Of a stretch of 64,000 bases of DNA, positions 24,116-36,563 are shown piece after piece (position 1 is the first letter of the stretch; every line of letters begins with the position of its first letter). The stretch lies in NCBI GenBank assembly GCA_020746105.1, contig CM036619.1, positions 9,772,238 through 9,836,237 on the forward strand, read 5' to 3'. The notes beneath the pieces were generated by a model. The model saw nothing but the letters and a program-made list of their open reading frames with translations. It had not been told where the DNA came from and did no database searches. The DNA comes from Trogon surrucura (lineage: Eukaryota > Chordata > Aves > Trogoniformes > Trogonidae). Both the position numbers and the translations under genes were made by a program.

Positions 24116-26488
24116 GCAGAGAATATGCAACCTGTATATTCTCTACATGCAACTACATGGTGAGCAACCACATGCAAACAAAGCCTGTTTTGTCCTTTTT
24201 GTACTCATCATCCACATAAAGAATAGGCTAAGACTAGTATCTGTGGAATTCTGCAGAAAGTTATCATCTCAGAACCTCTAACTGGCACAATAGAGTGAGT
24301 CAGAAATCACCAGATTCCAAATAATAAAAGCAATCCTCTTTCTATTCTCAGTTACACTTTCATGTTGGTCATCTAACACATCATATAATACGTAAGCCAG
24401 AACAGATGTCCGTGAATGTTACCTTTATCTTCCTTCATCTCATTTGTAGCACAGATCCAGCCATGATATCATGTTTCAGATTAAGTTTGGATGCCTTTTT
24501 GAAAGAAATACTTTTGCCAGACACAGCTTATGGGACTTGGTGCAGAGACAGCTAGATGAAACACTATGACTGAAATAAAAAGAATTATGGTACTCCTACC
24601 TTTTAACCTTATACTAAGTGCATCTTGGGCTTTTATTGCAGGCTATGCAATATTTGATGTGTGCCTCTAAAATTGCAAAGAAAAGATTTAGAATCATGAT
24701 TTGACCATACGTAATAATGCAATATGCTAACATATTCCCAAACTGGTATTTTTTAAGAAAAACTCATGTTCAGGTTATAGAGTTTTTTTGAATGACTGGC
24801 CTGGCAAAAAAAGCTTTGCCCAGAAATACACCTTGACAGAGCTGAGAAGAGGCAAGGTACTGGTGCAGAGAAAACAAAACTTCTATTCAGTGAAAAATAT
24901 CAAGTTAGGTCTTCTTAACAACCTGTCTTCTTAAGTTCATCAAGTAAAAAGCTGAACAGAGGTAACCAAGCAATAAGAAGTTGTATTTGAAATGCAAAAT
25001 TAAGGATCAACATTTCTTATACTTGAGTTTCTCCTACTGGCACCTCACCTTTTAACCAATGTTACCTGAACAGACATTTTCCTGGGAGAGATGCCTGTTC
25101 TCTCTCCCACACACTGAACCTCATGTCGGGGCAGGTAATGGGCACTGGAATTAGATATAATCCTTCTCCTACTGGAATATCCACTTGCTTCAATATGTAC
25201 ACCGACTGCCTGTGGCTTCAGCCCTATCCTTGTTATGTCCATCTTTCTTGGAAACCTTTCCCTGATTTCAGAGCCACAGGCATGACACTGCAGAGCTTGT
25301 ACTATTGCTGAAATCATTAGTCTCATCATAGCAGCTGATCCTTAACTTACAGACATTTCAGTTTCCCAAGTTCAGAGTCATTCACGCAAATGACAGCATG
25401 ACACAGAAACACAGTGGCTGTTCATTCAAAAAAGAAAAAAACACCCTTAATTTCAGAGAGGAAGAAAGATATCATTTGACACTGCTCCACATATAAAGTC
25501 TTTTGGTTTCTTCTTTTCTTTATTAAAGCAATACACCATGGCATTTAAATGATTGATGAAAGGATATATTTTAGTTTTATTTTTGTAAGCTAATATGAGT
25601 GACAAACTTAGAGATACATATACTGAATTCTCCTATTCCTGTGGATAGCAGAGACAGTCTCTGTGCAAGCAGGCAAGGCTTCCTGCACATTGCCTGAAGA
25701 AGATTTTATGTTATTATTTTGGTAAATCAGCATGATTTGTAGGGAGGACAAAAAGTACTGAAAATTGGGGATAAAACACAGGCACAATAGGGTGGTGGGA
25801 GGAAAACTTGGTGGACACTGCATGAGTAGGTGATTTGTGCCCTGACCTGACCAGGTCTGGTAGCAGACATTATCAGAGGAGCTCGTGACCAGCTCTCTGT
25901 CCATGATTTGTCCCCTGACTTTAGAAAATCTGGTTCACATGGATGGACATGCTCTTTTGATACCTAAAATGATTGGATATAAAAAACAAGCATTCAAAAG
26001 GTTTTACATAACTACACGGCTCCTAACTTCTGAAAAAGCAATCCACCAACCTGGCTATACAGAAATGAGCTTTAAAGTCCCAGCCTTTTTTTTGTACAAT
26101 ATACACATTTAGAGACTTAAATATAACTGAATTTGCAAATTCACTGTCTCAAGATTAGGACTTACGCACAGACAAGGCAGCTGGATCCCTCTATCCACAG
26201 AGAATCAACAGTGAGCACCCAGATTTTGGAATGCATTTTTCGGGGCCTATCTTTCTCATTAGGGCTGCATGGTTATTTATAGAGCAGTGGCTGAGACTGG
26301 AGATCTAGCCACTGTGAAAAGGCCTAGCAAGGAGTGCGGGCTGCAAGTGTTGCATTTGAGCTCTTTGGTCAGAAGAGTTGATGGAAAATTGGATTTTCAA
26401 CAAGCTTTTTTGGGAGGGAGGTCCTATCTATTTTGCAATGCAATTATAGCATTGAAGCAAAAGAATTGCCCAAAGGTGTAATTATTGA
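24116..26488. other. unique DNA, no gene seen
   Basis: About 2.4 kb. Frames at 25045-25329 (94 codons, minus) and 25608-25904 (98 codons, minus) have no recognisable motif. No repeats beyond short A/T runs. Confidence 0.45.
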
Positions 26489-28855
26489 AATCACAGAATC
26501 ACAGAATCAAAGAATGTTAGAGGTTGGAAGGGACCTCAAAGATCATCTAGTCCAAACCTCTCGCCAGAGCGGGATCACCTACAGTAGAGCGCACAGGAAC
26601 ATGTCCAGGCGGGTTTTGAATGTCTCCAAAGAAGGAGATTCCACAACCTCCCTGGGCAGCCTGTGCCAGTGCTCTGTTACCCTCACAGTAAAAAAGGTTT
26701 TCCTAATATTTTTATGGAACCTCTTATGTTCCAGCTTCCACCCATTGCCCCTTGTCCTGTCAGTGGACGCCGCTGAAAAGAGCCTGGCTCCATCCTCCTG
26801 ACACTCCCCCTTGACATATTTATAAACACTAATGAGGTCACCCCTCAGCCTCCTCTTCTCCAAGCTAAAGAGACCCAGCTCCTTCAGCCTTTCCTCAGAA
26901 GGGAGATGCTTCACTCCATTCACCATCTTTGTGGCTCTGTGCTGGACTCTCTCAAGCAGCTCCCTGTCTTTCTTGAACTGAGAGGCCCAGAACTGGACAC
27001 AATATTCCAGATGTGGCCTCACCAGGGCAGAGTAGAGGGGCAGGAGGACCTCTCTTGACCTACTTGCTACTCCTCTTCTAATACACCCCAGGATGCCATT
27101 GGCCTTCTTGGTCACGAGGGCACATTGCTGGCTCATGGTCATCCTGCTGTCGACTAGAACCCCCAGGTCCCTTTCCCCTGCGCTGCTCTCCAGCAGGGCA
27201 GTCCCCAACCTATATTGGCACATGGGGTTATTCTTTCCCAAGTGCAAAACTCTGCACTTCCCCTTGTTGAACTTCATCAGATTTCTCCCCGCCCAGCCCT
27301 CCAGCCTGTCCAGGTCTCTCTGAATGGCTGCACAGCCTTCTGGTGTGTCAGCCACTCCTCCCAATTTCGTTTCATCAGCAAACTTGCTGACAACATTCTC
27401 TAATCCCTCGTCCAGATCATTGATAAATATATTAAACAGCACTGGCCCAAGCACTGACCCTTGAGGGACCCCACTAGACACAGGCATCCAGCCAGACTCT
27501 GCCCCATTGACCACAACTCTCTGGCTTCTTCCCTTCAACCAGTTCCTGACCCACCTCACTACTTGGTCATCCAGACCACACTTCCTCAGTTTACCTATGA
27601 GGATGCTGTGGGAGACGGTGTCAAAGGCCTTGCTAATGTCCACATAGACCACATCCACTGCACAGCCACCATCCATCCACCTGGTTATGTCTTCATGAAA
27701 GGCTATCAGGTTGGTCAAACATGACTTCCCCTTGGCAAAGCCATGCTGACTGCTCCTAATAACCTTCTTATCCCTGATATGCCTAGAGACAGCACCAAGG
27801 ATGAGAAGTTCCATCACCTTTCCAGGGATGGAGGTGAGGCTGACCAGTCTGTAGTTACTCGGGTCATCCTTCCTGCCCTTCTTATAGACTGGAGTGACAT
27901 TCACTTTCCTCCAGTCTTCAGGCACCTCACCTGTTCTCCATGACTTACCAAAGATGATGGAGAGTGGCCTAGCAATGACTCCCGCCAGCTCCCTCAGCAC
28001 CCGTGGGTGCATCCCATCAGGGCCCATGGATTTATGAATGTTTAAGTGTTCAAATTGATCCTTAACCCACTCTTCATCCATCAGGGCAGACTCCTCCTTT
28101 ATCATGACTTCCTCTGGGGCCTCAGGGGACTGAGGCTCCTGAGGACGGTCTCCAACAGCGTAGACAGAGGCAAAGAAGGCATTCAGCAACTCTGCCTTCT
28201 TTCTGTCCTCTGTCTCCAGGGCACCCATCTCATTCAACAGAGGGCCTACATTGCCTCTAGTGTTAGTTTTGTCGGCAATGTATTTGAAGAAGCCCTTTCT
28301 GTTGTCCTTGACCTCCCTTGCAAGTTTTAATTCCAAGGAGGCCTTAGCTTTTCTGCCTGCCTCCCTACACTCCCTGACACCTGTCCTGTACTCCACCCAA
28401 GTGGCCAGCCCTTCCTTCCACAATTTATAGACCCTCCTCTTCCACCTGAGTCTGCCCAGCAGATCCCTGGTTAACCATGCATGTCTCCTGGATGTCTTCC
28501 CTGATTTCCTACCTGATGGGATGCACTGATCCTGGAAGAAGTGGTCCTTGAATGCCAACCAACTCTCTTGGGCTTCTTTACCTTCCAGCTCCCTGTCCCA
28601 AGGGGTTTCCCCTAGCAATTGCTTGAAGAGGCCAAAGTTGGCCCTTCTGAAGTCCAGAGTTGCAATCCTGCTTGGTATTCTGTTTTTACCGCACAAGATC
28701 CTGAACTCCATGATCTCGTGGTCGCTGCAGCCAAGATTACCCTCAACCTTCACTGCTTCAAGCAGACCTTCCTTGTTGGTGAACACAAGGTCCAGCAGCG
28801 CTCCTCTCCTGGTTGGCTCATTCACCATTTGCATCAAAAAGTTATCATTTACGAA
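26489..28855 (-). mobile_element. longest CR1 LINE copy, about 2.4 kb
   Basis: Minus-strand CR1, tail units ATCACAGA at 26489-26512, extending to a 5' truncation inside the ORF2 endonuclease region at about 28850-28890 (boundary uncertain, because the reading frame runs on into flanking sequence). The frame is open throughout (next entry), so the insertion is fairly young, yet its 3' end differs from the 6002 group, e.g. 'ccaaacctctcgccagagcg'. No convincing target duplication found. Confidence 0.95.
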
Positions 28856-28891
28856 AGCTTTGTATTTCAAAATTTTGTCAGAACACTTCAT
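26579..28891 (-). pseudogene. CR1 ORF2 remnant: endonuclease end plus full RT, 770 codons
   Basis: ORF2 of CR1 supplies the apurinic-type endonuclease and reverse transcriptase for target-primed insertion. This copy keeps only the last part of the endonuclease: the conserved SDH is at residues 56-58 ([10 protein letters not shown]). It is followed by the linker with [13 protein letters not shown], then the whole RT: motif [11 protein letters not shown] with catalytic Asp 418, motif [16 protein letters not shown], motif C at residues 504-507, and the C-terminal region. Motif C reads FADE, not FADD: the second aspartate codon is GAA (27371-27373). No stop or frameshift interrupts 770 codons. 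The first few residues (about 1-14) may be flanking DNA. It would not be self-mobile, lacking its 5' half. Confidence 0.9.
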
Positions 28892-30769
28892 GATAACTAT
28901 AATCCAGTTATATCATTCTACCTTTTGCTGCCAAACCACATCTCCCATGATTCACTGAAGCTGAGAACACCCAGAATATGCTGTCTCTTTTTCTGGTAAA
29001 CACCATATGATCCATCAGTCAAGAGATAAAATAGCCTGCTAATATACAGAAAAGAAATATGCATATATCAGATTTATTCTATCTGTGAAATACTCTAGAA
29101 GTGTTTCCAAACTGAAATATTTCAGGCCCCTGCGATTTTTTCATTATTTTGTTTTTTACAGTCAAAATAAGCAAAAAAAGCTAACTGCTAATGTTATAAT
29201 GGGCAAAGTGTCAGAAACAAAACACAGGTACAGAAAGATGAAGGGATCTGCCCCAGAGATTGAGTTTATTTTCAGGAACTCTTCATTGTTTAGCATACTG
29301 TTGTGCTTCACAAGCTCTAAGACTGGAAGCAAAGTCGAGGGAGGCACCAGAGCAGGCTGTCAAGACTGAACATTAGTCATATCATCAGCCTATGCCTAAA
29401 TAATTCCCATGTGCTGTTACACCAAGTTAAATATACTGGGTCTTTTTTTCAGCTCTATTACACTTGTGTGAAACCATTGAAATTAAGGATTTGCACTAAT
29501 GTGTTTTAGAAGAGAATTAAACCTATTTTCTAATTTAAAAAAGTACTTGTAATTGGTAGCTCTGTACCTTTAAACACGTGAATCAACCCTTTCCTTAGGG
29601 AAAATACAAACCAATGTTCTTTTTCATGAGCCTGCAGTCATTTTGGAGAGAGAATCAGAGATCAGCTGTCATCGCAGAGAATGTCAGAGGAGTTTGTGGC
29701 AGCGAGCCATAGTGAGGCGATTAAAAAAACCTTCCATCATGCAACTATTTTGTTCACATTGTTGGAGAGAGATTAATGTTAAAACTAGTGGGTCATTATC
29801 ATTCTTGGGAAAATGTATGGAGCTTACACTGATAAAAGTACCTCCTGCAGCATCACATACACAGCAGAGTTGGCACAGAAAAGCAGTCAGGCTATAGAGG
29901 GGAAAGAGGAATCTTGATCCAATCAGGGTTGTTTCTTCCCCTCTCTCCTTATATCTAACCCAATCTCCTTCGAGGATGAAAAAAACCACAAGAATTTACA
30001 GTGAAGTGTATGATTTCTAACTGTCCCATTTGACTACACTGGGGAATGTAGAGGTCAATGGGATAAGCCATCAGCAACAGGAGGATGAAGGACTCCAGTG
30101 TCTCACCAGTTCCACCCTCCCCTCAGCTGCGGACATTGCTTTCTGTCTGCCATCTGACCTTCTTCCCACTTAGCAGTAATGTTAAATTGTTTACCCCATA
30201 CCCTTTTCCTTCGTACAGCCTTTAACATTCACATTCATATTTTTGGTTTTCTTGTCCAGTTACTTCTGCTCCAATAAAACCCTGCCCTAAAATGTTAAAA
30301 ATGACAGCCAAATGATAAAACAAAAGGTCATCTCTGATGCAAACAAGGTGTTTTGCCAAGCTTCCCTCAGATCATAACATTTGTCTGTTGCATTACCTTT
30401 CCCAGCTCTGCTTCCATCTTTACCAGTCAGTTTACCCCCTGTAAAACACGCTGTCTCTTCTGTTTGTATAGAAAGTTAGATTTGGCTTGGAGCCTCCTCA
30501 GATGCAGGTTTTGCATGAATGGAGTTCCCAAGCTACAAAGTTTAGCTGGTACCTTAAATTTCAGTAGACTTTAAGAAAAATACCTTCTTAGATTAGATAC
30601 AACATGGAGTCGTGTTCCCATTTGCCTTTATCAGAGGCCAGCCAAATGCCAGCAAACTGCAACAGCATCTTTTGCGTTGTGAGAAAAGGTGATAGTTTGG
30701 ACGTCAGCAAAAGACTCAGATGTCTCCTTGACAGGTGGCAGGGCAAAAGCCAAAACAGTATTTGTTGTA
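28892..30769. other. unique DNA, no gene seen
   Basis: No mobile element recognised with confidence. 'acaggtacagaaagatgaag ggatctgcccc' near 29225-29256 faintly recalls the 3' half of MIR but is too short to call. Frames of about 100 codons at 29684-29989 (minus) and 29085-29369 (plus) have no motif. Confidence 0.45.
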
Positions 30770-31136
30770 TGAGGTTGTTCAGCCTGGATAAGAGAAGGCT
30801 TGGGGGAAACCTGATAGTGGTCTTCCCATACTTAAAGGGGGCTACAGGAAGTCTTTATCAGGGACTGTAGTGATAGGACAAGTGGTGATGATTTCAAACT
30901 GGAAGAAGACAGATTTAGTTCAGATGTAAAGAAGTTCTTTTCTGTGAGAGTGGTGAGTCTTCGGCACAGGTTGCCCAGAGAAGTTGTGGCAGTTTCCTCC
31001 CTGGAAGTGTTCAAGGCCAGGTTGGATGAGGCTTTGAGCAACCTGGTCTAGTGGGAGGTGTCTCTGCCCATGGCAGAGGATGTGGAACTAGATGATCTTC
31101 AAAGTTCCTTCCAACTCAAACTATGATTGTATGATT
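30770..31136 (+). mobile_element. older CR1 LINE 3' fragment
   Basis: Plus-strand CR1 beginning at 'gaggttgttcagcctggata' and passing through 'aggttgcccagagaagttgt', 'gaactagatgatcttcaaag' and a degraded tail ATGATTGTATGAT. It shares the 'gaggctttgagcaacctggtctagtggg' type 3' end with the copy at 40735-41872 rather than with the young group. The reading frame is broken (stop at 'gggactgtagtgatagg'). Confidence 0.92.
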
Positions 31137-32571
31137 TTCCTTTCTTCCCCATGGACGATACACTATTTCAATGTACAACACGTTTCCACTGGAAGTGGAA
31201 AAAATGCAGAGTTAAGAAGGGAGCATATGTACTTATAAATAATAACACAGAATAGGAAAAAAGATAAAGGAACCAACTAAGATGAAGAAAGGCAGATGAA
31301 TCTTCATGATACAAAGTTCAAAACAAACAGTAACTACTAAAATTGAGGATAAGAGCATTACTCGGGAAGATTATCATACAGATGTCTCCTGCAAGAACTA
31401 TTTTGTCTTGATCTGAAGTATTTGATGCTGGCCCTAGTCCATGAGTGGATAAGTGAGTTGACAAATGTTATACCTGCCATTGTGGTAAATCTTATGTTTC
31501 ACAAGCAGGGTAGCTGGCAGGTTTGGAGGCAGTCTGCTAGATTAGACTTTATTCACACAAATGACTGCGAAGAGGCTATACATGTTGTTCTCTCACCCCT
31601 CTACTGTTCTACCAAGCTTCTTGAACTGCTTTTTACCCCAAAGGACATAATGCTGAACTCCAATGAATCTAGATTAAATTCAGTGTAGGCATGGTTCAGG
31701 CTATAAGGCAGATTTCTTGACTGAAAACATGATGGAATATTTCACTCAAATCTCAGCATCCCGTTTCAGCTGGGCCAGACCTTCAGAGACATGGGTGAGA
31801 TGCATGATAAAGAATAGCACTTACAATGACTAATCTTGTGATAAACTGTGAGCAGTCTTCTGGCCAAGGAAAAGTGTATTGTACTCTAAAATCTGAATTT
31901 AATTCAGCTACTTTCTATACCTGAACTTCTGAAGTAATCTTTCATAACTGATACTCTTTCTCCTCTTTATTTTGTTTTCCAAACTTTATAATTTTTCTTG
32001 TCTCTTTACCATTTGTCTTCTCTTCCCACACTGGATTTTCTCTTGAAATCTACTTGATATTACGTCACATTTCTTTGACATTAGATTTTCTTCATCATCA
32101 CAGAGTCCTTTGCTAGTTTCCAGTTCTCTGCTTGCAAAGACATTTGAGGTTTCTTCTTTTCCACACTTCATATAAAAGCTAAAAAGCACAGGGTCTGATC
32201 AGGAAGAAAGGTCAGTTACTAATAGGAAAGGTTGCCTTACAAATACACTTCTACAACATATCATCGCACCAATCGTAGCAAAGGACATGCCAGCATGTTG
32301 AGCACCACTGTTGTTCTGAAGCAATGCTCCCTCCTGCTATCAAATCTTCCCGTGTGAATAAGAATTTTCAGATACTGTAAAATAATTTCAAACAGACCTA
32401 GAGGATTATAAGCATTTGAAAAAAAAGGTAAAAACCAAAAAATCTCTGGAAAACATCTGGAAGAGAATTAATGTCTAAATGTCCCTCGTTGTGGAGTGCG
32501 TATTTCTGAGAGAAAATGTAGTGTATGGGATCATTTTCTAGTGGCTACAGCAGAGGATGGGAAGGACTTCC

Positions 32572-32630
32572 TGTTTGTTTGTTTCTTTTTGTTTGTTTGT
32601 TTCTCTTTTTTTGTTTGTTTTGTTTTATTC
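32572..32630. repeat. (TTTG)n / T-rich microsatellite
   Basis: Repeated TGTTTGTTTGTTTC units interrupted by T-runs; about 59 bases with G and C nearly confined to the TTTG phase. Confidence 0.9.
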
Positions 32631-33290
32631 TGTCATTATTCTTTCACCTACTCCCATGTGGCCTTGGGGTACTTGGTTAACTTGCTGTGTCTTTATTTCT
32701 GCATCTTAATTACTGTTTTCCAAAAATTTACATAGAGCTATGACATTTCCAAAGCAAAATGAAAGAGTGGGAAATGGCATTTTGAACTCAACATGAGTTC
32801 TTAAAGCTCTGTTAGTTACTCTTAGCATCTCACTTTTATGTCTGGGTTGGAAGGACTTTAGAATAATTAAAGCAGAACTTGAGTGAACCTAAATATTTTT
32901 CTCTAGACTTCCAACCAAAACTACATCCATCTTTAATCCAAGTTCAGACTAGCTGAATTTTCACCACAGAACAACCTGGCAAAGAAATCTCTATTCCATG
33001 TAAAAAAAAAAATTAGTATTTACAATATTCCCAGGAGTGGGAATAGGAAGGGGAGAACTAGAGTGGTTGCAGTCCCTGTTCACCTTCCATTGCTGTGGTG
33101 TAATGTGCTCAGAGACATGATTTATGAGCAGCTATATTACTCTGTGGCCCTACTACAATTTCATACTTCAAAGTTCTTTCTGCGTTCTTCGTAGACTACA
33201 AGATGTTCTCATTACTGACATATCAGCAACCTTCTCATAAATTTTGTGGTACTTGATATTTACTGGGTGTTCTTCAAGAATACACAATGT

Positions 33291-33405
33291 TGGATGGATG
33301 ATGAGAGTGAGGAAGGAAGGGAAAGTGAGAGGGAGAGAAGGCAGCAAGTAAGAGAAGAAAGAAGGTAGTCAGGCAGGAAAAAAAGGAGGAAGGCAGGTGA
33401 GAAGC
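33291..33405. repeat. purine-rich GGAA/GAGA tract
   Basis: About 115 bases almost wholly A/G on the plus strand (GGATGGATG, GAGGAAGGAAGGGAAAG, GAGAGGGAGAGAAGG, GGAGGAAGG). Imperfect GGAA-type polypurine that might form triplex DNA or bind ETS factors; function is unknown. Confidence 0.8.
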
Positions 33406-35489
33406 TAGTTAACTACAAAATGCTGGCAGTCAAAAGCAACTTCCCATGTCTAGTTCTGCAAAAATACCTGAAGTTTATATACAAATTTTCTTTCATTCCA
33501 GCAGCACTAAGAACACACTCAAAGCCCTCATGTTAAGTGGCTCTTTGCAGGACATAAGAGGTATTCAAAAATTCTCCAACAATTACCTTCCCTGTTTTTA
33601 CAGTCTTTGTGACAAGTCATATCAAAACACAGGTGCTAACCCAGGTGCCTGAAAGTACGTGACAGTACTGATCACTTAGACATCTGGGGTATTTCTGACC
33701 ATCCACAGATGTACGTGTTTAAATTTCAGCACACATGGACTAGTTTTGACAGTTAAAGGAGAGCATCAGTGAAAGCTGACGGTGTGCATAAGTCACTGCT
33801 CACGTAGGGGGGACATGGAGATCTCATGCTGCTTTGGCTAAGAACAACTGGCTGATGTATACTTACTTCATTTGGCTTCAGATCACTCTCTTCCATTCCT
33901 TTGCTTAAATGTTGAAAAATTACTAAGGAAAAGGCATTCTGTGTAGGCATTTGCAGTTATAGGAAAACACTGGGAGAAGTAAACATCTCCACTAATTTGT
34001 AGGCTATATTAAAACAGTCCTGTCAAAAGGTAATTGAAATATTATCTTTTTGGAGATTAGGCATTGTTATCAAGCTTATTATTGAAGGGTTGAGAAAAAA
34101 CCCTGTAATTGTCCTGGACTTCTTAGACGTTAAAGTTTACTATTTTCTTATTTTGATTTATGTTAGAATAATATCTGTGTTATTTCTGTTTTAAAATGTG
34201 TTTTTAAACAAGAATGTGAATTTCCCAAAGGTTAGGTAAATAGACCATGAAAAAGTAGTCTATTCATAAATGCAAGGGGAGCTTGTGGGCTTTTTTTATT
34301 TATTTTGAAATTTAATTCTCACTGCAGTCTATGCATTACACTGATTCTACCACTTATAAAAAAGCCTGGCACAAGTAGAGTACTAGCAGAAGTGTAATAT
34401 CTTTCCCTGAGCAATAATTTCTGTTTTTTCTTTTTCCAATTCAAAACAGAGTATAAAGACTTTCCTTATGTGATTTTTAAAATCTCATGGAAATTAAACT
34501 GAATGAAAATGAAGTGTGGGAAAGACTAATGGACACTTTCAAAGTACATTTTTTTAAATTGTTTTCACAGCACTAATCTGAGGCTCTCAGCACAAAACAG
34601 TAGGATCTTAACCCACTCTAAAAGCAGCCCTGGGAATTACATTTCTCTCATAATCATAGATCCTAATTACGTTCCTCTTATGGGCATAAAGAAACGCTAC
34701 ATCTCCCTTTCAGAGATGCAACAGATTTCCCTTTAACAGTCTGATTGGCTGTGGACAGAAGTGTGTGCAGAGCCATATCTTAGTGATATTGCCTATTCTC
34801 TCCCCGATCCTACTCAGCACACCATGAACTTGCCTGTGAGGAGGTCCCTGATGAAATACAAATTGATTTCTAAAGAACAGGTTGCGTACAGGTGTTGGTG
34901 ACCAAGAGAGCAGGATCTGTGTGCTAGGTAAAAAGGGCAAGTCTTATTGGATCAGATACATAGGAAAGTCTTCCTCATTTTCATCTCCTATCTGTCCTTC
35001 TGAGTAAGATAAGGGTAAAAATAATTTTTAATATAGCAAGCAGCAGTTCACAAGGTGTGGGAATAACAAATTCTGAAAGGATGGATATATGCCTTACTGA
35101 TAAGCACAAATGCCTTTTATCTGTCTATGTATCAAGGAACAGAAGTGCTACAAGCCTCTTCTTTGCTCATTTAAAAGACCATTCAATGAGCTAGATTAAA
35201 TATCTGCATAGTACAGGTCATGGACTTTCACCTCGAGGCTCCTGTGCTGACCCTTAAGTGTCTGGATGAGCAAAACAGGGTGAGCCAAACCTACACACCT
35301 CTCCCCATTTGCTTCCAGCCTCACCGTTTTTTGTGGGCCACAACAGGAACCACACAAAGCATATCGTGCTGTGCCCACATCTCCATGGATGGAGACTCAG
35401 CATCCTTGTGGCCTTTGAACCACTGTTCAGAATGACAGAACTATCACATGCCTTTCAAAGCATGCTACCTTTGTTACCTTATTTAAAAC

Positions 35490-36563
35490 CTTCTTTAATG
35501 ACTTCTTTGCTTTGGTCTTTAATAGTAAGACCAGTTGTTCTGCAGGTACCCAGCCTCTTCAGACAGAAAACAGGGATCAGGAACCAAATGAAGTCTCATA
35601 ATCCAAGGGGTAATAGTCAGTGACCTGATGCTCTACTTAGATGCAAGCAAACCTATGGAGCCAGATGGGATCCACCCAAGGGTACTGAGGGAGCTGGCCG
35701 AAGTGCTCACCAAGCCACTTTCCATCATTTCATAGAATCACAGAATCATGGAATCATTTTGGTTGGAAAAGACCTGTAAGATCATCAAGTCCAACCATTA
35801 TTTATCAGCAGTCCCGGCTAACTGGAGAGGTCCCAGTGGGCTAGAGGTTAGCAAATGTGATGCTCATCTACCACAAGGGCCAGAAAGAACATCCATGGAA
35901 CTACAGACTTGTCAGTCTGACTTCAGTGCTCGGGAAGGTTATAGAGCAGATCATCCTGAGTGCCATCATGAGACACATACGGGACAACCAGGTATTCGGG
36001 CCAAATCAGCATGGGTTTATGAAAGACAGGTCCTGCTTCACAAATCTGATCTCCTTCTGCGACAAAGTGACCTTAGTGTTTGAGGAAACAGCTGTGTTGT
36101 CTACCTGGATGTTGTCTACCTGGACTTTAGCAAAGCCTTTGACATCATTTCTCACAGCATTCTCCTCGAGAAACCTACTGCTCATAGCTTGGATGGTCAT
36201 ACCCTTCACTGGGAGAAGAACTGCCTGGATGGCTGGTCCCAAAGAGTGGTCGTGAACGGAGTTAAATCCATTTGGCAGCCGGTCACAAGCGGTGTTCCCC
36301 AGCGCTCAGTATTGGAGGCAGCTCTATTTAATATCTTTGTCAATGATCTGGATGTGGGTATTGAGTGCACCCTCAATAAGTTTGCGGTTAACAATAAGCT
36401 GGGTGTGAGTATAGATATGCTTGAGGGTAAGAAGGTTCCATAGAGGGACCTGGACATGCTGGATTGATGGACTGAGGCCAACTGTATGAAGTTCAGCAAG
36501 AACAAGTGCTGGGTCTGCACTTGGGTTACAACAACCCAACGGAACGCTACAGGCTTGAGGAAC
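35490..36563 (+). mobile_element. old CR1 LINE RT segment, interrupted and 3'-truncated
   Basis: Plus-strand CR1 of an older subfamily. It starts in the linker before RT ('cttctttaatgacttctttg'), passes 'gatgggatccacccaagggt', is interrupted by a nested CR1 tail at 35731-35794, and continues through the RT to about 36563 ('aacgctacaggcttgagg'). Unlike ordinary CR1 copies it has no 3' end, so that part was deleted after insertion. The frame is broken by several shifts. Motif C has decayed to FAVNNKLG (36381-36404), both Asp lost. Motif A carries a tandem in-frame duplication, [16 protein letters not shown] (15-bp repeat at 36096-36125). Confidence 0.9.
35731..35794 (-). mobile_element. short CR1 3' tail nested in an older CR1
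   Basis: CATAGAATCACAGAATCATGG followed by 'ttggaaaagacctgtaag' and 'catcaagtccaacc' is a minus-strand CR1 3' end of about 64 bases. It splits the plus-strand CR1 between 'ccactttccatcattt' and 'atcagcagtcccggcta', which are adjacent in the family consensus. CCATCATTT (35722-35730) and CCATTATTT (35795-35803) may be a 9-bp duplication with one mismatch, though 'ccatta' could also be CR1 sequence. It is therefore younger than its host. Confidence 0.9.

Larger units (their letters stand above)
31137..35489. other. unique AT-rich DNA with two simple repeats, no gene seen
   Basis: About 4.3 kb. Simple sequence at 32572-32630 and 33291-33405 is listed separately. Remaining frames are under 105 codons and featureless. 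'gggttggaaggactttag' near 32845 resembles a CR1 3' end but is isolated. Confidence 0.45.

Noticed and set aside
26433..28999. Several plus-strand open frames of 60-136 codons across 26433-28999
   Set aside because: They are antisense shadows of the minus-strand CR1 ORF2; similar shadows recur opposite the CR1 frames at 6042-7397, 16100-16672 and 41060-41518.
29197..29290. Possible MIR 3' half ('acaggtacagaaagatgaag')
   Set aside because: Too short and no matching tRNA-like head; kept out for lack of support.
32841..32875. 'gggttggaaggactttag', like a CR1 3' end
   Set aside because: Fewer than 20 matching bases with no tail units and no continuation.
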